DNA of 12,875 nt from Pseudomonadota bacterium (GCA_021783685.1 JAJXTQ010000018.1:1-12875); one strand, 5' to 3'; positions 1-6,679 are shown, counted from the first letter of the stretch. A program made the numbers and translations. The notes: a model not told the origin generated them from the letters alone.

Positions 1-921
1 GGTCAGCGTCACCGCCGGAAACTCGCCCTTGACGTTGATGTTTTTGCTCTTGGCCGCCTCCCCGGTGCCGAGCCAGACATAGTTCGTGGGCTGGTCGGGG
101 CCGTTGATGACCTGGGCCACGTCTGCCATGAAGACCGGCTTGCCCGCGTGCACGCCGACGACCAGGCGCTTGACGTCGTCGGCAGAGCTGAGATAGGTGC
201 CGGTCTGAACCAATACTTCCTGGTTGCCGCTGACCAGACTACCCGAAGGCTGCGACGCGTTCGATAGCTGCAGGGCAGCCTTCAGATCCTCGGCGGTGAC
301 GCCATAGGAGTTCATCCGGTCGCTGTCCATCACCACGCGGATCACGTGGCCGGGGCCGCCGACGGTGGTGACATCGCGCGTGCCGGGAATGCGCTTGAAA
401 TCGATTTCGGCGGCGTGGGCCACCTGTTCCAATTGATAGGCGCTCTTGGGGACGACGTTCTTGCTGCCCGGACTCCAGAAGGTGAGCGTGACCACCGGCA
501 CGTCGTCGATGCCGACCGGCTTGATGATCGGAGCGAGCACGCCGAGATCGGGCGCTACCCAGTCGCGGTGGGAATTGATGGTGTCGTAGAGCCGCACCAG
601 CGCCTGGATCGGATCCTCGCCCACCAGGAACTGCACGGTGATGATCGCCATGCCCGGCCGCGACACCGAATAGACGTGGTCGATGCCGGAGATGCGCGAC
701 AGCACCTGCTCGGCCGGCGTCGCCACCAGGGACTCGACGTCCTTGACCGAGGCCCCCGGGAATGGGATGAAGACGTTGGCCATGGTGACGTTGATCTGCG
801 GATCTTCTTCCTGAGGCGTCACGATCACCGCGAAGATGCCCAGCAGCAGGGCGATCAGCGCTATCAGCGGCGTCATCGAGTTGCGCAGAAATAGGTTGGC
901 GATACGTCCGGAGATGCCCAT
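1..921 (-). CDS. RND-family efflux permease, N-terminal part (cut by window edge)
   Basis: The reading frame is open from an ATG at 921 to the left edge, giving 307 codons with no stop. The protein would be an inner-membrane proton-driven pump subunit of the AcrB/HAE1-like RND superfamily, which usually has about 1000-1050 residues, so about 70% lies outside the window. The start resembles other RND pumps: a short cytoplasmic N-terminus, a first membrane segment at about residues 18-36 (PLIALIALLLGIFAVIV), then an EEDPQI stretch and the periplasmic porter subdomain with PGAS, SLVATPAEQ and GIDHVYSVSRPG. The adaptor gene lies 73 nt upstream on the same strand, the usual adaptor-permease order. 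No Shine-Dalgarno sequence is obvious before the ATG, and the frame stays open further upstream (CTG and other codons), so the exact start is uncertain. The substrate cannot be told from this half. Heavy-metal RND pumps (CusA type) are less likely, but I cannot exclude them. Confidence 0.9.
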   Translation of the reverse strand, partial: MGISGRIANLFLRNSMTPLIALIALLLGIFAVIVTPQEEDPQINVTMANVFIPFPGASVKDVESLVATPAEQVLSRISGIDHVYSVSRPGMAIITVQFLVGEDPIQALVRLYDTINSHRDWVAPDLGVLAPIIKPVGIDDVPVVTLTFWSPGSKNVVPKSAYQLEQVAHAAEIDFKRIPGTRDVTTVGGPGHVIRVVMDSDRMNSYGVTAEDLKAALQLSNASQPSGSLVSGNQEVLVQTGTYLSSADDVKRLVVGVHAGKPVFMADVAQVINGPDQPTNYVWLGTGEAAKSKNINVKGEFPAVTLT

Positions 922-994
922 GAGTCGTTGTCGTGTTCGGTGGTGATGGCTCGGTGTCAGGGACCGAAGCGTTAAGCTCCAGCCTGCTCTTGTC

Positions 995-1966
995 CTACCG
1001 GTTCGACCCTATGCTGGCCCTGACCGGATCCAGGGCAACCCGCTCGCCCGCAGTGAGCCCGGCCAGGACCTCCCGGTCGCCGCCGTCGTAGGTCTCGCCC
1101 AGGCGCACTTGGCGCAGGTGCAGGCGGTTTTGCCCGTCCACGACATAGACCGCTGTGACCTCGCCCCGATGCAGCACCGCTGAGGCAGGCACCAGCAGTT
1201 TCTTGGCACGGCCGATGATGAAGTGGACGCGCACGAACATGCCAGGCAGCGCCCCCGGGAAATTTTCAGGCAAATAGACGCGGGCGGTGACGACGTGGGT
1301 CTGGGGATCCGCGGTCGGCAGCAATTCAACGCTGGTCGCATCGACCCAGCGACCGGATTCCGGAAACTCCAGCTTGGCGCGGGGCTTCCGGTCCACCTCC
1401 GCCAGTTTGTACTGCGGAATGCTGGCGATGGCGCGCAACGCCCTCGGGTCGAAGACGCTGATCAGGGGGAGGCCCGGGCTGGCCATGTCGCCGGTCTCGA
1501 CCAACCGCTGAGCGACGATACCCGTCAGCGGCGATTTTATCGTGGCATAGCTGGCTGCCGCGCCCGCCTGGCCGGCGGCGGCCTTGGCGCTCTTGAAGTC
1601 GGCTTCCGCCTTGTCGTAAGCCGCCTGACTCAGGAACTTCTGCCGATAGAGATTCTGCGTCCGCTCGAAATTGGCGCGCGCATTGGCCAGTTGCGCCTGG
1701 GCGCCCGCCAGGTTCTGCGTCGCCTCACGCGCATCGATCTTCATCAGCACTTGCCCGGCCGAGACATGCTGGCCGGCATCGACACGTGCATCGAGTATTC
1801 GGCCCTGCACCTGTGCTGCAACCGTAGCTTGCCGGACGGCCTCGAGGACTGCTTCGGCCGGATAGCTCACTTCCACCTCGCGTAGTTCCACCAAGCCGGT
1901 GACGGGGGGCTGTGCCCGGGTTAGCAACGGGACCAGAAACAAGACGAACAACAAGATATTTTTCAT
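995..1966 (-). CDS. RND efflux periplasmic adaptor (membrane fusion protein)
   Basis: This 323-residue HlyD/AcrA-type adaptor would link the RND permease encoded just downstream to an outer-membrane channel. It begins with a signal peptide (MKNILLFVLFLVPLLTRA, likely cleaved before Gln19). There is no lipobox cysteine, so it is probably not a lipoprotein. The order is: first half of the lipoyl/barrel-sandwich domain (QGRILDARVDAGQHVSAGQVLMKID read in pieces, about residues 54-75); a short alpha-hairpin rich in Ala, Gln and Lys (about 80-140, with the typical FLSQAAYDKAEADFKSAKA region); the second lipoyl half (ATIKSPLTGIVAQRLVETGD); then the beta-barrel and membrane-proximal domains (LPGMFVRVHF, LLVPASAV, GLTAGERV). 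At 323 residues it is short for the family (usually 350-400), mainly because of its short hairpin. No TolC-like gene is visible in the window. It appears to have its own promoter, and no ribosome binding site precedes the ATG. Confidence 0.92.
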   Translation of the reverse strand: MKNILLFVLFLVPLLTRAQPPVTGLVELREVEVSYPAEAVLEAVRQATVAAQVQGRILDARVDAGQHVSAGQVLMKIDAREATQNLAGAQAQLANARANFERTQNLYRQKFLSQAAYDKAEADFKSAKAAAGQAGAAASYATIKSPLTGIVAQRLVETGDMASPGLPLISVFDPRALRAIASIPQYKLAEVDRKPRAKLEFPESGRWVDATSVELLPTADPQTHVVTARVYLPENFPGALPGMFVRVHFIIGRAKKLLVPASAVLHRGEVTAVYVVDGQNRLHLRQVRLGETYDGGDREVLAGLTAGERVALDPVRASIGSNR

Positions 1967-1969
1967 GGT

Positions 1970-2002
1970 GTATTATTATATGCTTATATACGAATACTTC
2001 AA
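1970..2002 (-). promoter_or_regulatory. Sigma70-like promoter with overlapping palindromic operator, upstream of the adaptor gene
   Basis: Read on the minus strand, TTGAAG (1997-2002) is followed by a 16-nt spacer and a perfect TATAAT (1975-1980). Only 8 nt separate the -10 box from the adaptor ATG at 1966, so the transcript would begin at or within about 3 nt of the start codon. The segment 1970-1997 is an imperfect palindrome of 28 bp: GTATT-N2-TATAT-N4-ATATA-N2-AATAC. Ten of its 14 base pairs are symmetric, and it covers the spacer and the -10 box. This is where a repressor of the TetR or ArsR kind would block RNA polymerase. The -35 box overlaps the stop codon of cbiX. The sequence shows the match; promoter function and repressor binding are inferred. 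Confidence 0.6.
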
Positions 2003-2364
2003 GCCCCCGCCGACAATGCGTAATCAGCGATCGCGGCAACCACGTTGGCGGCCTCGCCGATCGGCGTCGCCACCCGGATCACCAGCCCGGTGTGGCGTTC
2101 CCGTGCGGCATCCAAGAGCGCCGGCAGATCACGCTTGGTGTGCCCGGTCTGGGCCATGAACATGGGCACGATCGTGATCTCGCGCTGACCGTCCGCCACC
2201 AGAGCATCGATGGTTTCGGGCAGGGTGGGCGCGATGAATTCGAGGAACGCCGCCTCGACCCGGATTTGCGGCTGGCGCGCCAGCATGACGGCACGGATGG
2301 CGAGAATGGGCTGGGCCCAGTCGGGATTACGGGCGCCGTGGGCGAACAGAATGATGGCCTTCAT
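1999..2364 (-). CDS. cbiX: Short-form sirohydrochlorin cobaltochelatase/ferrochelatase (CbiX-S type)
   Basis: This 121-residue protein matches the single-domain CbiX/SirB class II chelatases, which insert Co2+ or Fe2+ into sirohydrochlorin on the way to cobalamin or siroheme. Visible hallmarks are the N-terminal ILFAHGARNP with the metal-binding His9, and MAQTGHTKRDLP with the second active-site His75. The AFLEF and IVPMFM strands between them are typical. The small form has half the length of two-domain CbiX and is known from archaea as a homodimer, so this one presumably also dimerises. The ATG at 2364 has a good ribosome binding site, GGAGG at 2369-2373, four bases away. No other corrinoid or siroheme gene is present. 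It sits 60 nt downstream of nhaD and 32 nt upstream of the efflux adaptor, whose promoter overlaps its stop. Fe versus Co specificity cannot be decided from the sequence. Confidence 0.85.
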   Translation of the reverse strand: MKAIILFAHGARNPDWAQPILAIRAVMLARQPQIRVEAAFLEFIAPTLPETIDALVADGQREITIVPMFMAQTGHTKRDLPALLDAARERHTGLVIRVATPIGEAANVVAAIADYALSAGA

Positions 2365-2368
2365 GTTG

Positions 2369-2373
2369 CCTCC
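2369..2373 (-). promoter_or_regulatory. Ribosome binding site of cbiX
   Basis: GGAGG on the minus strand, four nucleotides before the ATG at 2364. It fixes the start of cbiX and contrasts with the adaptor and permease genes downstream, which show no such site. Confidence 0.75.
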
Positions 2374-2424
2374 AATGTTCGATTGTATATCCAGAGTGGA
2401 TGAAGGCTACTGTGAAATGTCGGA

Positions 2425-3744
2425 TCAGTGCGCCTCAATATTAGCGACTGAACCAGTCGGCGGCATCTTGTGGGGCGCGTCAGGATGCCAGCCGAGCAGC
2501 GCCAGCATGAAAAAGAAGCCGAGCACATAGGCGAGCGTCACATGCCAGCCTTGACGCAACCACAGGCGCACCGACTTGGCCTCAGGATACATGTTGGACA
2601 AGGCCACGCCGGCCGAGGAGCCGAACCAGATCATCGAACCACCAAAACCCACCGCATAAGCCAGGAAGCCCCAATCGTAGCCTCCTTGTTTCAACGCCAA
2701 GGCTGTCAGCGGGATATTGTCGAAGACTGCCGAGACGAAGCCCAGGCCGAAAGCGGTATGCCAAGAAGCCGGCGGCAGGCGCTCGACCGGCATCATCGAG
2801 GCGCAGGTCACCAGGGAGAGCAGAAAAATCGATCCCTTGAAGGTCTCGGGCAACACTTCCCAGTCGGGCCGACGCAGGCCGACGGTGAGCAGGATCGCCA
2901 GCCATACCGCCACACCGATGAAGGGAAAGCTGTCGGAGAAGGATTCGAATTTGGTATTCACCACCACGTTGGTGATCATGGCAAACATCAGGATCAGAAC
3001 GACGATGCCGAGCCGGGCCCGGTCGACCCGGGTGTGGCCGTGGGCATCTTTGAGTATCGGCGAATAAGCGTGTTGCTGCTTGGCGGCGATGACGCCGACG
3101 ATAGTCAGCGCCACGACGGCTGCGGCATAGGCATCGAACACGATCAGCGGCTTGACGCCATCTATCCACATCATGGTCGTGGTCGTGTCGCCGACCACGC
3201 TGCCCGAGCCTCCGGCGTTCGAGGCTGCCACAATGGCGGCGAGATAGCCGACATGCACCTTTGCCTTGAACAACTGGTGCGCCATCGCCCCACCGATCAG
3301 CGCGGCGGCAATGTTGTCGAGGAAGCTTGAGAGCACGAACACCATCACCAGAAGCATGAAGCCGCCACGCCAGTCGTCGGGCAGGTATTTCGGCAGCACC
3401 ACCGGAACATGGCTCTTCTCGAAATGGCGCGAGAGCAGGGAGAAACCCATCAGCAAACAGAACAAGTTGGCGAGCATCACCCATTCGTGGCCAAGATGGC
3501 TGAGCAGGCCGGGCAAGCCGTCGCCGGCGTTGAAGCCGGTGAACGCCAACTTGTACAGCGTGATGGTCGTCAGTCCGGTCAGGCCGACATAGAGCGTCTT
3601 GTCGTGGAACAGCATGACGCCGATCAGCGTCAGGGCGAACAGGATGAACTCCAGGGGGATATGGGCGACGACGAGACCGGCGCCGGCATAGGCCGGCACC
3701 GCGATGAAGCTCAGCATCAATACGCGAACGAGGAAACGGCCCAC
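2425..3744 (-). CDS. nhaD: NhaD-type sodium/proton antiporter (ion transporter superfamily)
   Basis: This is a 439-residue, very hydrophobic inner-membrane protein with about 11-13 predicted membrane segments. It would exchange Na+ (or Li+) for H+ and help with pH and sodium balance. It shows the inverted-repeat pattern of the ion transporter superfamily: FLDNIAAALIGG (141-152) matches FDNIPLTALAL (341-351), and AASNAGGSGSVVGDTTTT (173-190) matches GFGGSMIWFGSSAGVALSN (366-384). The paired Asp-Asn motifs and Gly/Ser/Thr-rich re-entrant loops are family features. The start is GTG at 3744, chosen because GGGGAGGAG lies six nucleotides before it; an internal ATG at codon 10 has no comparable site. 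The first 20 residues (ending AVPAYA) may act as a signal or first membrane segment. cbiX follows after 60 nt on the same strand with no clear terminator between. A related citrate- or arsenite-type transporter is the main alternative. Confidence 0.82.
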   Translation of the reverse strand: MGRFLVRVLMLSFIAVPAYAGAGLVVAHIPLEFILFALTLIGVMLFHDKTLYVGLTGLTTITLYKLAFTGFNAGDGLPGLLSHLGHEWVMLANLFCLLMGFSLLSRHFEKSHVPVVLPKYLPDDWRGGFMLLVMVFVLSSFLDNIAAALIGGAMAHQLFKAKVHVGYLAAIVAASNAGGSGSVVGDTTTTMMWIDGVKPLIVFDAYAAAVVALTIVGVIAAKQQHAYSPILKDAHGHTRVDRARLGIVVLILMFAMITNVVVNTKFESFSDSFPFIGVAVWLAILLTVGLRRPDWEVLPETFKGSIFLLSLVTCASMMPVERLPPASWHTAFGLGFVSAVFDNIPLTALALKQGGYDWGFLAYAVGFGGSMIWFGSSAGVALSNMYPEAKSVRLWLRQGWHVTLAYVLGFFFMLALLGWHPDAPHKMPPTGSVANIEAH

Positions 3745-3750
3745 TCTTCT

Positions 3751-3759
3751 CTCCTCCCC
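3751..3759 (-). promoter_or_regulatory. Strong ribosome binding site deciding the GTG start of nhaD
   Basis: On the minus strand GGGGAGGAG is followed by six nucleotides (AGAAGA) and then GTG at 3744. This purine-rich site is the best in the window and is the reason for preferring the GTG over the later ATG. A TAGAAT box (3773-3778) upstream could be a -10 element, but I see no convincing -35 partner. Confidence 0.7.
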
Positions 3760-3835
3760 AGATTCAGCCCCGATTCTATCAGCGACGTCGGGGAAATCCG
3801 CTCCCTATTGGTCGCGAACGATCATGATCTCCGGG

Positions 3836-4789
3836 TCACGCCACGCGATTTCGCGGATTGCCGCTGGCGAAGGCTTCGAGGTTGTCGATCAACTGGTCGG
3901 CCAGCACCTGCATCGCCGAATCCGAGGCCCAGCCGACGTGCGGGGTCAGGATGAAGTTGGGGGCGGCCAGCAGTTCCGGTTCGAGCAGTGGATTGTCCGC
4001 GCGCGGCGGCTCCTGCGACAGCACGTCGAAACCCGCCGCGATCCGGCCGGCCCTGAGTGCCTGAGCCAGCGCCCGCTCGTCCACCAGACCGCCGCGTGCG
4101 GTGTTGATCAGGAGGGCGCCCGGTTTCATCGCCTCGAGCTCGGCGGCGCCGATCATGCCGCGCGTCTGATTGTTCAGCGGGCAGTGCAGACTGAGCACGT
4201 CAGCCTCGGCCAGCAAGGTCTCGAAGGCCACGTAACCCGGGCGCACGAGCGCCGCGTCCTTGTGCTCGCCCCACAACAGGCGCATGCCGAAGGCCTCGGC
4301 CAGACGGGCCACCGCCTGACCGAGCGAGCCGCGGCCGATGAGCCCGAGGGTGCTGCCGTAGAGATCCCTGATCGGATGGTCGAAAAAACAGAACAGCGGT
4401 GCCGCCTGCCACCTCCCGACAGCCAGATCGGCGCGGTAGGCCAGGAGTTGGCGGCGCAGCGCCAGGATCAGCATCATCACGTGCTCGGGTACCGTGTGCA
4501 CGGCGTAGCCGCGGATATTGCTGACAACGATGCCGTGGCTGCGGCACCATGCCAGATCAAGATTGTCGGTGCCGGTCGCCGCCCCGGCGATCATCCTGAG
4601 CTTGGGCAACTGCGCCAGCATATCGCCGCTCAATACCACCTTGTTGGTGATGGCGATGCTGGCATTTTGCAGGCGCTGGACAATCTCGTCGGGCGCGGTG
4701 AGCGGGTAGTCCTCCCATACATGGGGAAAATTCGGGCGACGCAGCCGGGCCCGGATCGAGTCGCGTTCCAGAAAAACGATGCGTTGCAT
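3836..4789 (-). CDS. D-isomer-specific 2-hydroxyacid dehydrogenase (hydroxypyruvate reductase/glycerate dehydrogenase-like)
   Basis: This 317-residue NAD(P)-dependent oxidoreductase interconverts a 2-oxoacid and a D-2-hydroxyacid. Visible features are the Rossmann fingerprint GLIGRGSLG (Gly152, Gly154, Gly157) and the three catalytic residues in order: Arg232 (INTARGGLVDE), Glu260 (FDVLSQEPP) and His284 (TPHVGWAS). GAATGTDNLDL at 69-79 is the usual substrate-domain segment. HVGWAS resembles the glycerate dehydrogenase/hydroxypyruvate reductase branch (HprA-like), but the substrate is inferred, not shown. I chose the ATG at 4789. The frame stays open 58 codons further upstream, but that stretch has no family character and runs across the control region into the divergent regulator gene. 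The ribosome binding site is weak. It is divergent from an IclR-type regulator, which suggests local control by a small organic acid. nhaD starts 91 nt after its stop. Confidence 0.88.
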   Translation of the reverse strand: MQRIVFLERDSIRARLRRPNFPHVWEDYPLTAPDEIVQRLQNASIAITNKVVLSGDMLAQLPKLRMIAGAATGTDNLDLAWCRSHGIVVSNIRGYAVHTVPEHVMMLILALRRQLLAYRADLAVGRWQAAPLFCFFDHPIRDLYGSTLGLIGRGSLGQAVARLAEAFGMRLLWGEHKDAALVRPGYVAFETLLAEADVLSLHCPLNNQTRGMIGAAELEAMKPGALLINTARGGLVDERALAQALRAGRIAAGFDVLSQEPPRADNPLLEPELLAAPNFILTPHVGWASDSAMQVLADQLIDNLEAFASGNPRNRVA

Positions 4790-4813
4790 GAAGCTCAATG
4801 CCTTTACTGGTGG

Positions 4814-4843
4814 GGCTCTCGGCGGGTTCTGCCCGCAGGAGCC
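4814..4843. repeat. GC-rich hairpin in the dehydrogenase/iclR control region
   Basis: GGCTC (4814-4818) pairs with GAGCC (4839-4843), and inside it GCGGG (4822-4826) pairs with CCCGC (4832-4836) around a five-base loop. A small 3x2 internal loop separates the two stems. If transcription of the dehydrogenase starts in the AT-rich block further upstream, this hairpin lies in its mRNA leader, about 25 nt before the ATG. There is no T-tract, so it does not look like a terminator. Any role is inference. Confidence 0.4.
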
Positions 4844-4860
4844 GGGAAGCCACAGAACGG

Positions 4861-4888
4861 GATATATTTCACCATATGATATATTATC
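4861..4888. promoter_or_regulatory. AT-rich symmetric element, likely operator/promoter region between the dehydrogenase and iclR
   Basis: In this GC-rich surrounding, 4861-4888 is strikingly AT-rich. ATATAT occurs at 4862-4867 and 4879-4884, giving a 23-bp partly symmetric element, and GATATATT is repeated directly at 4861 and 4878, 17 bp apart. GATA-TAT-TATC (4878-4888) is a further small palindrome. The block contains possible -10 boxes on both strands (TATTAT plus, GATAAT minus), but I could not match convincing -35 boxes. It lies about 30 nt before the iclR start, a usual place for IclR autoregulation. Binding by the adjacent regulator is inferred. Confidence 0.45.
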
Positions 4889-4916
4889 TCGGTCTTTGGA
4901 ACAGCGAAAGCTCATA

Positions 4917-5699
4917 GTGACGCAGACCGTGCCAGCCGAAGTGAAGAGCCCGATCCAGGTCATCGAAAGGATGATGAAACTGCTCGACGTGCTCTCCTAC
5001 TACCATGATCCGGTCACCTTGAAACAACTGGCGCTGGAGACCGGCCTGCATCCGTCCACCGTTCACCGCATCCTGGCTGCCATGAGCGCCAACGGCTTCG
5101 TCGAACGTGCCGAACTCGGCACCTATCAATTGGGCATCCGCCTGCTCGAACTGGGCAATCTGGTCAAGTCGCGCATCAACATCCGCGACTCCGCGATGCC
5201 CTTGATGCAGCGTCTGCACAAGCAGATCGGCGAGAGCGTCAATCTGGGCGTGCGACAAGGCGACGAGATCGTCTATGTCGAGCGCACCTCGAGCGGGCGC
5301 TCATCGGTGCGCGTCGTGCACTTGGTCGGTGCCCGGGCGCCGCTGCACGTCACCGCAGTGGGCAAGCTATTTTTGGTCGAAGACGGTCCGCAAAAGGTGC
5401 GCGAATACGCCAAACGCACTGGCCTGCCCGGCCTCACGCCGAGCTCGCTGACCACGCTGCCGGCGCTCGAGCGAGAACTCGAGCGCGTGCGCCGCCATGG
5501 CGTCGCCTTCGACAATGAGGAAATCGAACAGGGCCTGCGCTGCATCGCAGCGCCCATCCGAGCCGACTCGGGCGAACTGGTCGCCGGACTATCGGTGTCA
5601 GCACCCGCGGAACGGCACAGTCCCGACTGGGCGCCGATCGTGCGCCAGACGGCAGATGAAATTTCTGCCGCCATCGGCTACGTCAAACCGGGGAAATAG
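4917..5699 (+). CDS. IclR-family transcriptional regulator
   Basis: This protein has 260 residues if it starts at GTG 4917. The N-terminal winged helix-turn-helix is clear: SPIQVIERMMKLLDVLSYY (11-29) leads into TLKQLALETGLHPSTVHRIL (34-53) and GFVERAELGTYQLGIRLLELG (60-80). The remainder is the IclR effector-binding domain (about 90-255), with GESVNLGVRQGDEIVYVER, APLHVTAVGKLFL and the late GLRCIAAPIRADSGELVAGLSVS, which end in family-typical strands. Such regulators usually bind small organic acids and act as dimers or tetramers on nearby catabolic genes. The frame is open up to 4779, but the upstream part crosses the AT-rich control region, so I reject it; TTG 4896 is the alternative start. 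Its divergent partner is the 2-hydroxyacid dehydrogenase, the most likely target. It is convergent with pbpG, and the stops are only 23 nt apart. Confidence 0.9.
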   Translation: MTQTVPAEVKSPIQVIERMMKLLDVLSYYHDPVTLKQLALETGLHPSTVHRILAAMSANGFVERAELGTYQLGIRLLELGNLVKSRINIRDSAMPLMQRLHKQIGESVNLGVRQGDEIVYVERTSSGRSSVRVVHLVGARAPLHVTAVGKLFLVEDGPQKVREYAKRTGLPGLTPSSLTTLPALERELERVRRHGVAFDNEEIEQGLRCIAAPIRADSGELVAGLSVSAPAERHSPDWAPIVRQTADEISAAIGYVKPGK

Positions 5700-5707
5700 C
5701 GCCCCGG
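5688..5707. terminator. Small GC hairpin at the iclR/pbpG convergence (weak terminator candidate)
   Basis: CCGGGG (5688-5693) pairs with CCCCGG (5702-5707) across an eight-base loop that contains the iclR stop codon. There is no T-run on either side, so it is at best a weak bidirectional terminator. It is the only stem I see in the short gap between the two convergent genes. Confidence 0.25.
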
Positions 5708-5722
5708 CGATCCCCAAGCGGC

Positions 5723-6679
5723 TCAGCCGGCCGCCAACCGCTGGGCCACCGAAGCACTCTCGACCCAGCGCCTGATACGGATGGCGTCGCCGACCCGCGT
5801 CATCCTTCCATACGAATCGAGCAGAACGATGATCATCGGCTTTTTGTTGAGCCTGGCCTGCATCACCAGGCATTTCCCCGCCTCGTTGATGAAGCCGGTC
5901 TTGGACAGGCCGATGTCCCAGGAGGAATTCCTCACCAGACTATTGGTGTTGTGGAAAATCGTCGGGTGACCGAGCACGGAAACTTCGTATTCGGTACTGG
6001 TGGTGAACTTGTGGATCAGCGGATATTTTTGTGCCGCGATGACCATCTTGACCAGATCCCGGGGGCTGGAGACATCGGTCGCGGTAAGTCCGGTGGGATC
6101 GTCAAAGTGCGTTTGGGTGAGACCGAGTTCCTGCGCTTTGCGGTTCATCGCGGCGACGAAGGCCGGCCGGCCGCCCGGGTAGTTGCTGGACAGGGCGTAA
6201 GCGGCGCGGTTCTCGGAGGACATCAGCGCCAAGTGCAGCATGTCTTCGCGGGTGAGCCGGGTGCCGACCAAAAGACGCGAACGGCTGTGGCGTATCTTAT
6301 CGACATCGTCGCCGGTGATGGTCAGCACCTGATTCATGTCGGGCTTGGCATCGAGCATCACCATCGCGGTCATCAGCTTGCTGATCGAGGCGATCGGCAG
6401 AACCGCGCCGGGATTTTTGGCGAACAGTACCGCACCGGTGGCCTCATCCATGACCAAGGCAGCGGAGGATTTCAACGCCAACCGGGTGGTCTCCTGCAAC
6501 GCCGTTCTTCTGAAGCGCTTCTTCGAATGGAAGTACTTCCTCGCATGAAAGTGCTTTTTCGCATAACGATGTTTCTTGATCACGGCAGCTTTCTTCTTGT
6601 GGGCCGCTTCTGCAACCCCCGGGCCGACACCTATCGTCAGACCGATCGCCATCAGCAGCAGCATCGTGATCTTTTTCAT
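5723..6679 (-). CDS. pbpG: D-alanyl-D-alanine endopeptidase, PBP7 family (peptidase S11)
   Basis: This 318-residue periplasmic serine peptidase cleaves D-Ala-meso-DAP cross-links in peptidoglycan during wall remodelling. All three active-site motifs of the family are present: Ser98-Ile-Ser-Lys101 (PIASISKLM), Ser155-Glu-Asn157 (ALMSSENRAA) and Lys260-Thr-Gly262 (LSKTGFINEAG). FDDPTGL and the short C-terminus without the extra domain or amphipathic anchor of PBP5 point to the PBP7/8 type. The signal peptide is MKKITMLLLMAIGLTIG...AEA. Residues 27-59 form an unusual linker packed with Lys, Arg and His before the catalytic domain. I chose the ATG at 6679 because GGAG lies nine bases upstream and the signal peptide begins there; the frame is open far upstream, but across the promoter. 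A sigma70-like promoter sits about 40 nt before the gene. Confidence 0.9.
   Translation of the reverse strand: MKKITMLLLMAIGLTIGVGPGVAEAAHKKKAAVIKKHRYAKKHFHARKYFHSKKRFRRTALQETTRLALKSSAALVMDEATGAVLFAKNPGAVLPIASISKLMTAMVMLDAKPDMNQVLTITGDDVDKIRHSRSRLLVGTRLTREDMLHLALMSSENRAAYALSSNYPGGRPAFVAAMNRKAQELGLTQTHFDDPTGLTATDVSSPRDLVKMVIAAQKYPLIHKFTTSTEYEVSVLGHPTIFHNTNSLVRNSSWDIGLSKTGFINEAGKCLVMQARLNKKPMIIVLLDSYGRMTRVGDAIRIRRWVESASVAQRLAAG

Noticed and set aside
346..894. 182-codon plus-strand frame opposite the RND permease
   Set aside because: It is a shadow frame of a clearly recognised pump sequence, with no ribosome binding site or domain.
3768..3793. Terminator after the dehydrogenase gene (CCCCGA/TCGGGG stem)
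   Set aside because: It has only a 6-bp stem with a 14-nt loop and no T-run, and it overlaps a possible nhaD -10 box.
4779..4916. Longer IclR regulator starting at ATG 4779
   Set aside because: It would encode the control region and overlap the dehydrogenase start. The IclR helix-turn-helix domain begins just after GTG 4917.
4790..4963. 58-codon N-terminal extension of the 2-hydroxyacid dehydrogenase
   Set aside because: It would run through the AT-rich control region and into the iclR start, and the residues do not look like the family. The ATG at 4789 gives a normal N-terminus.
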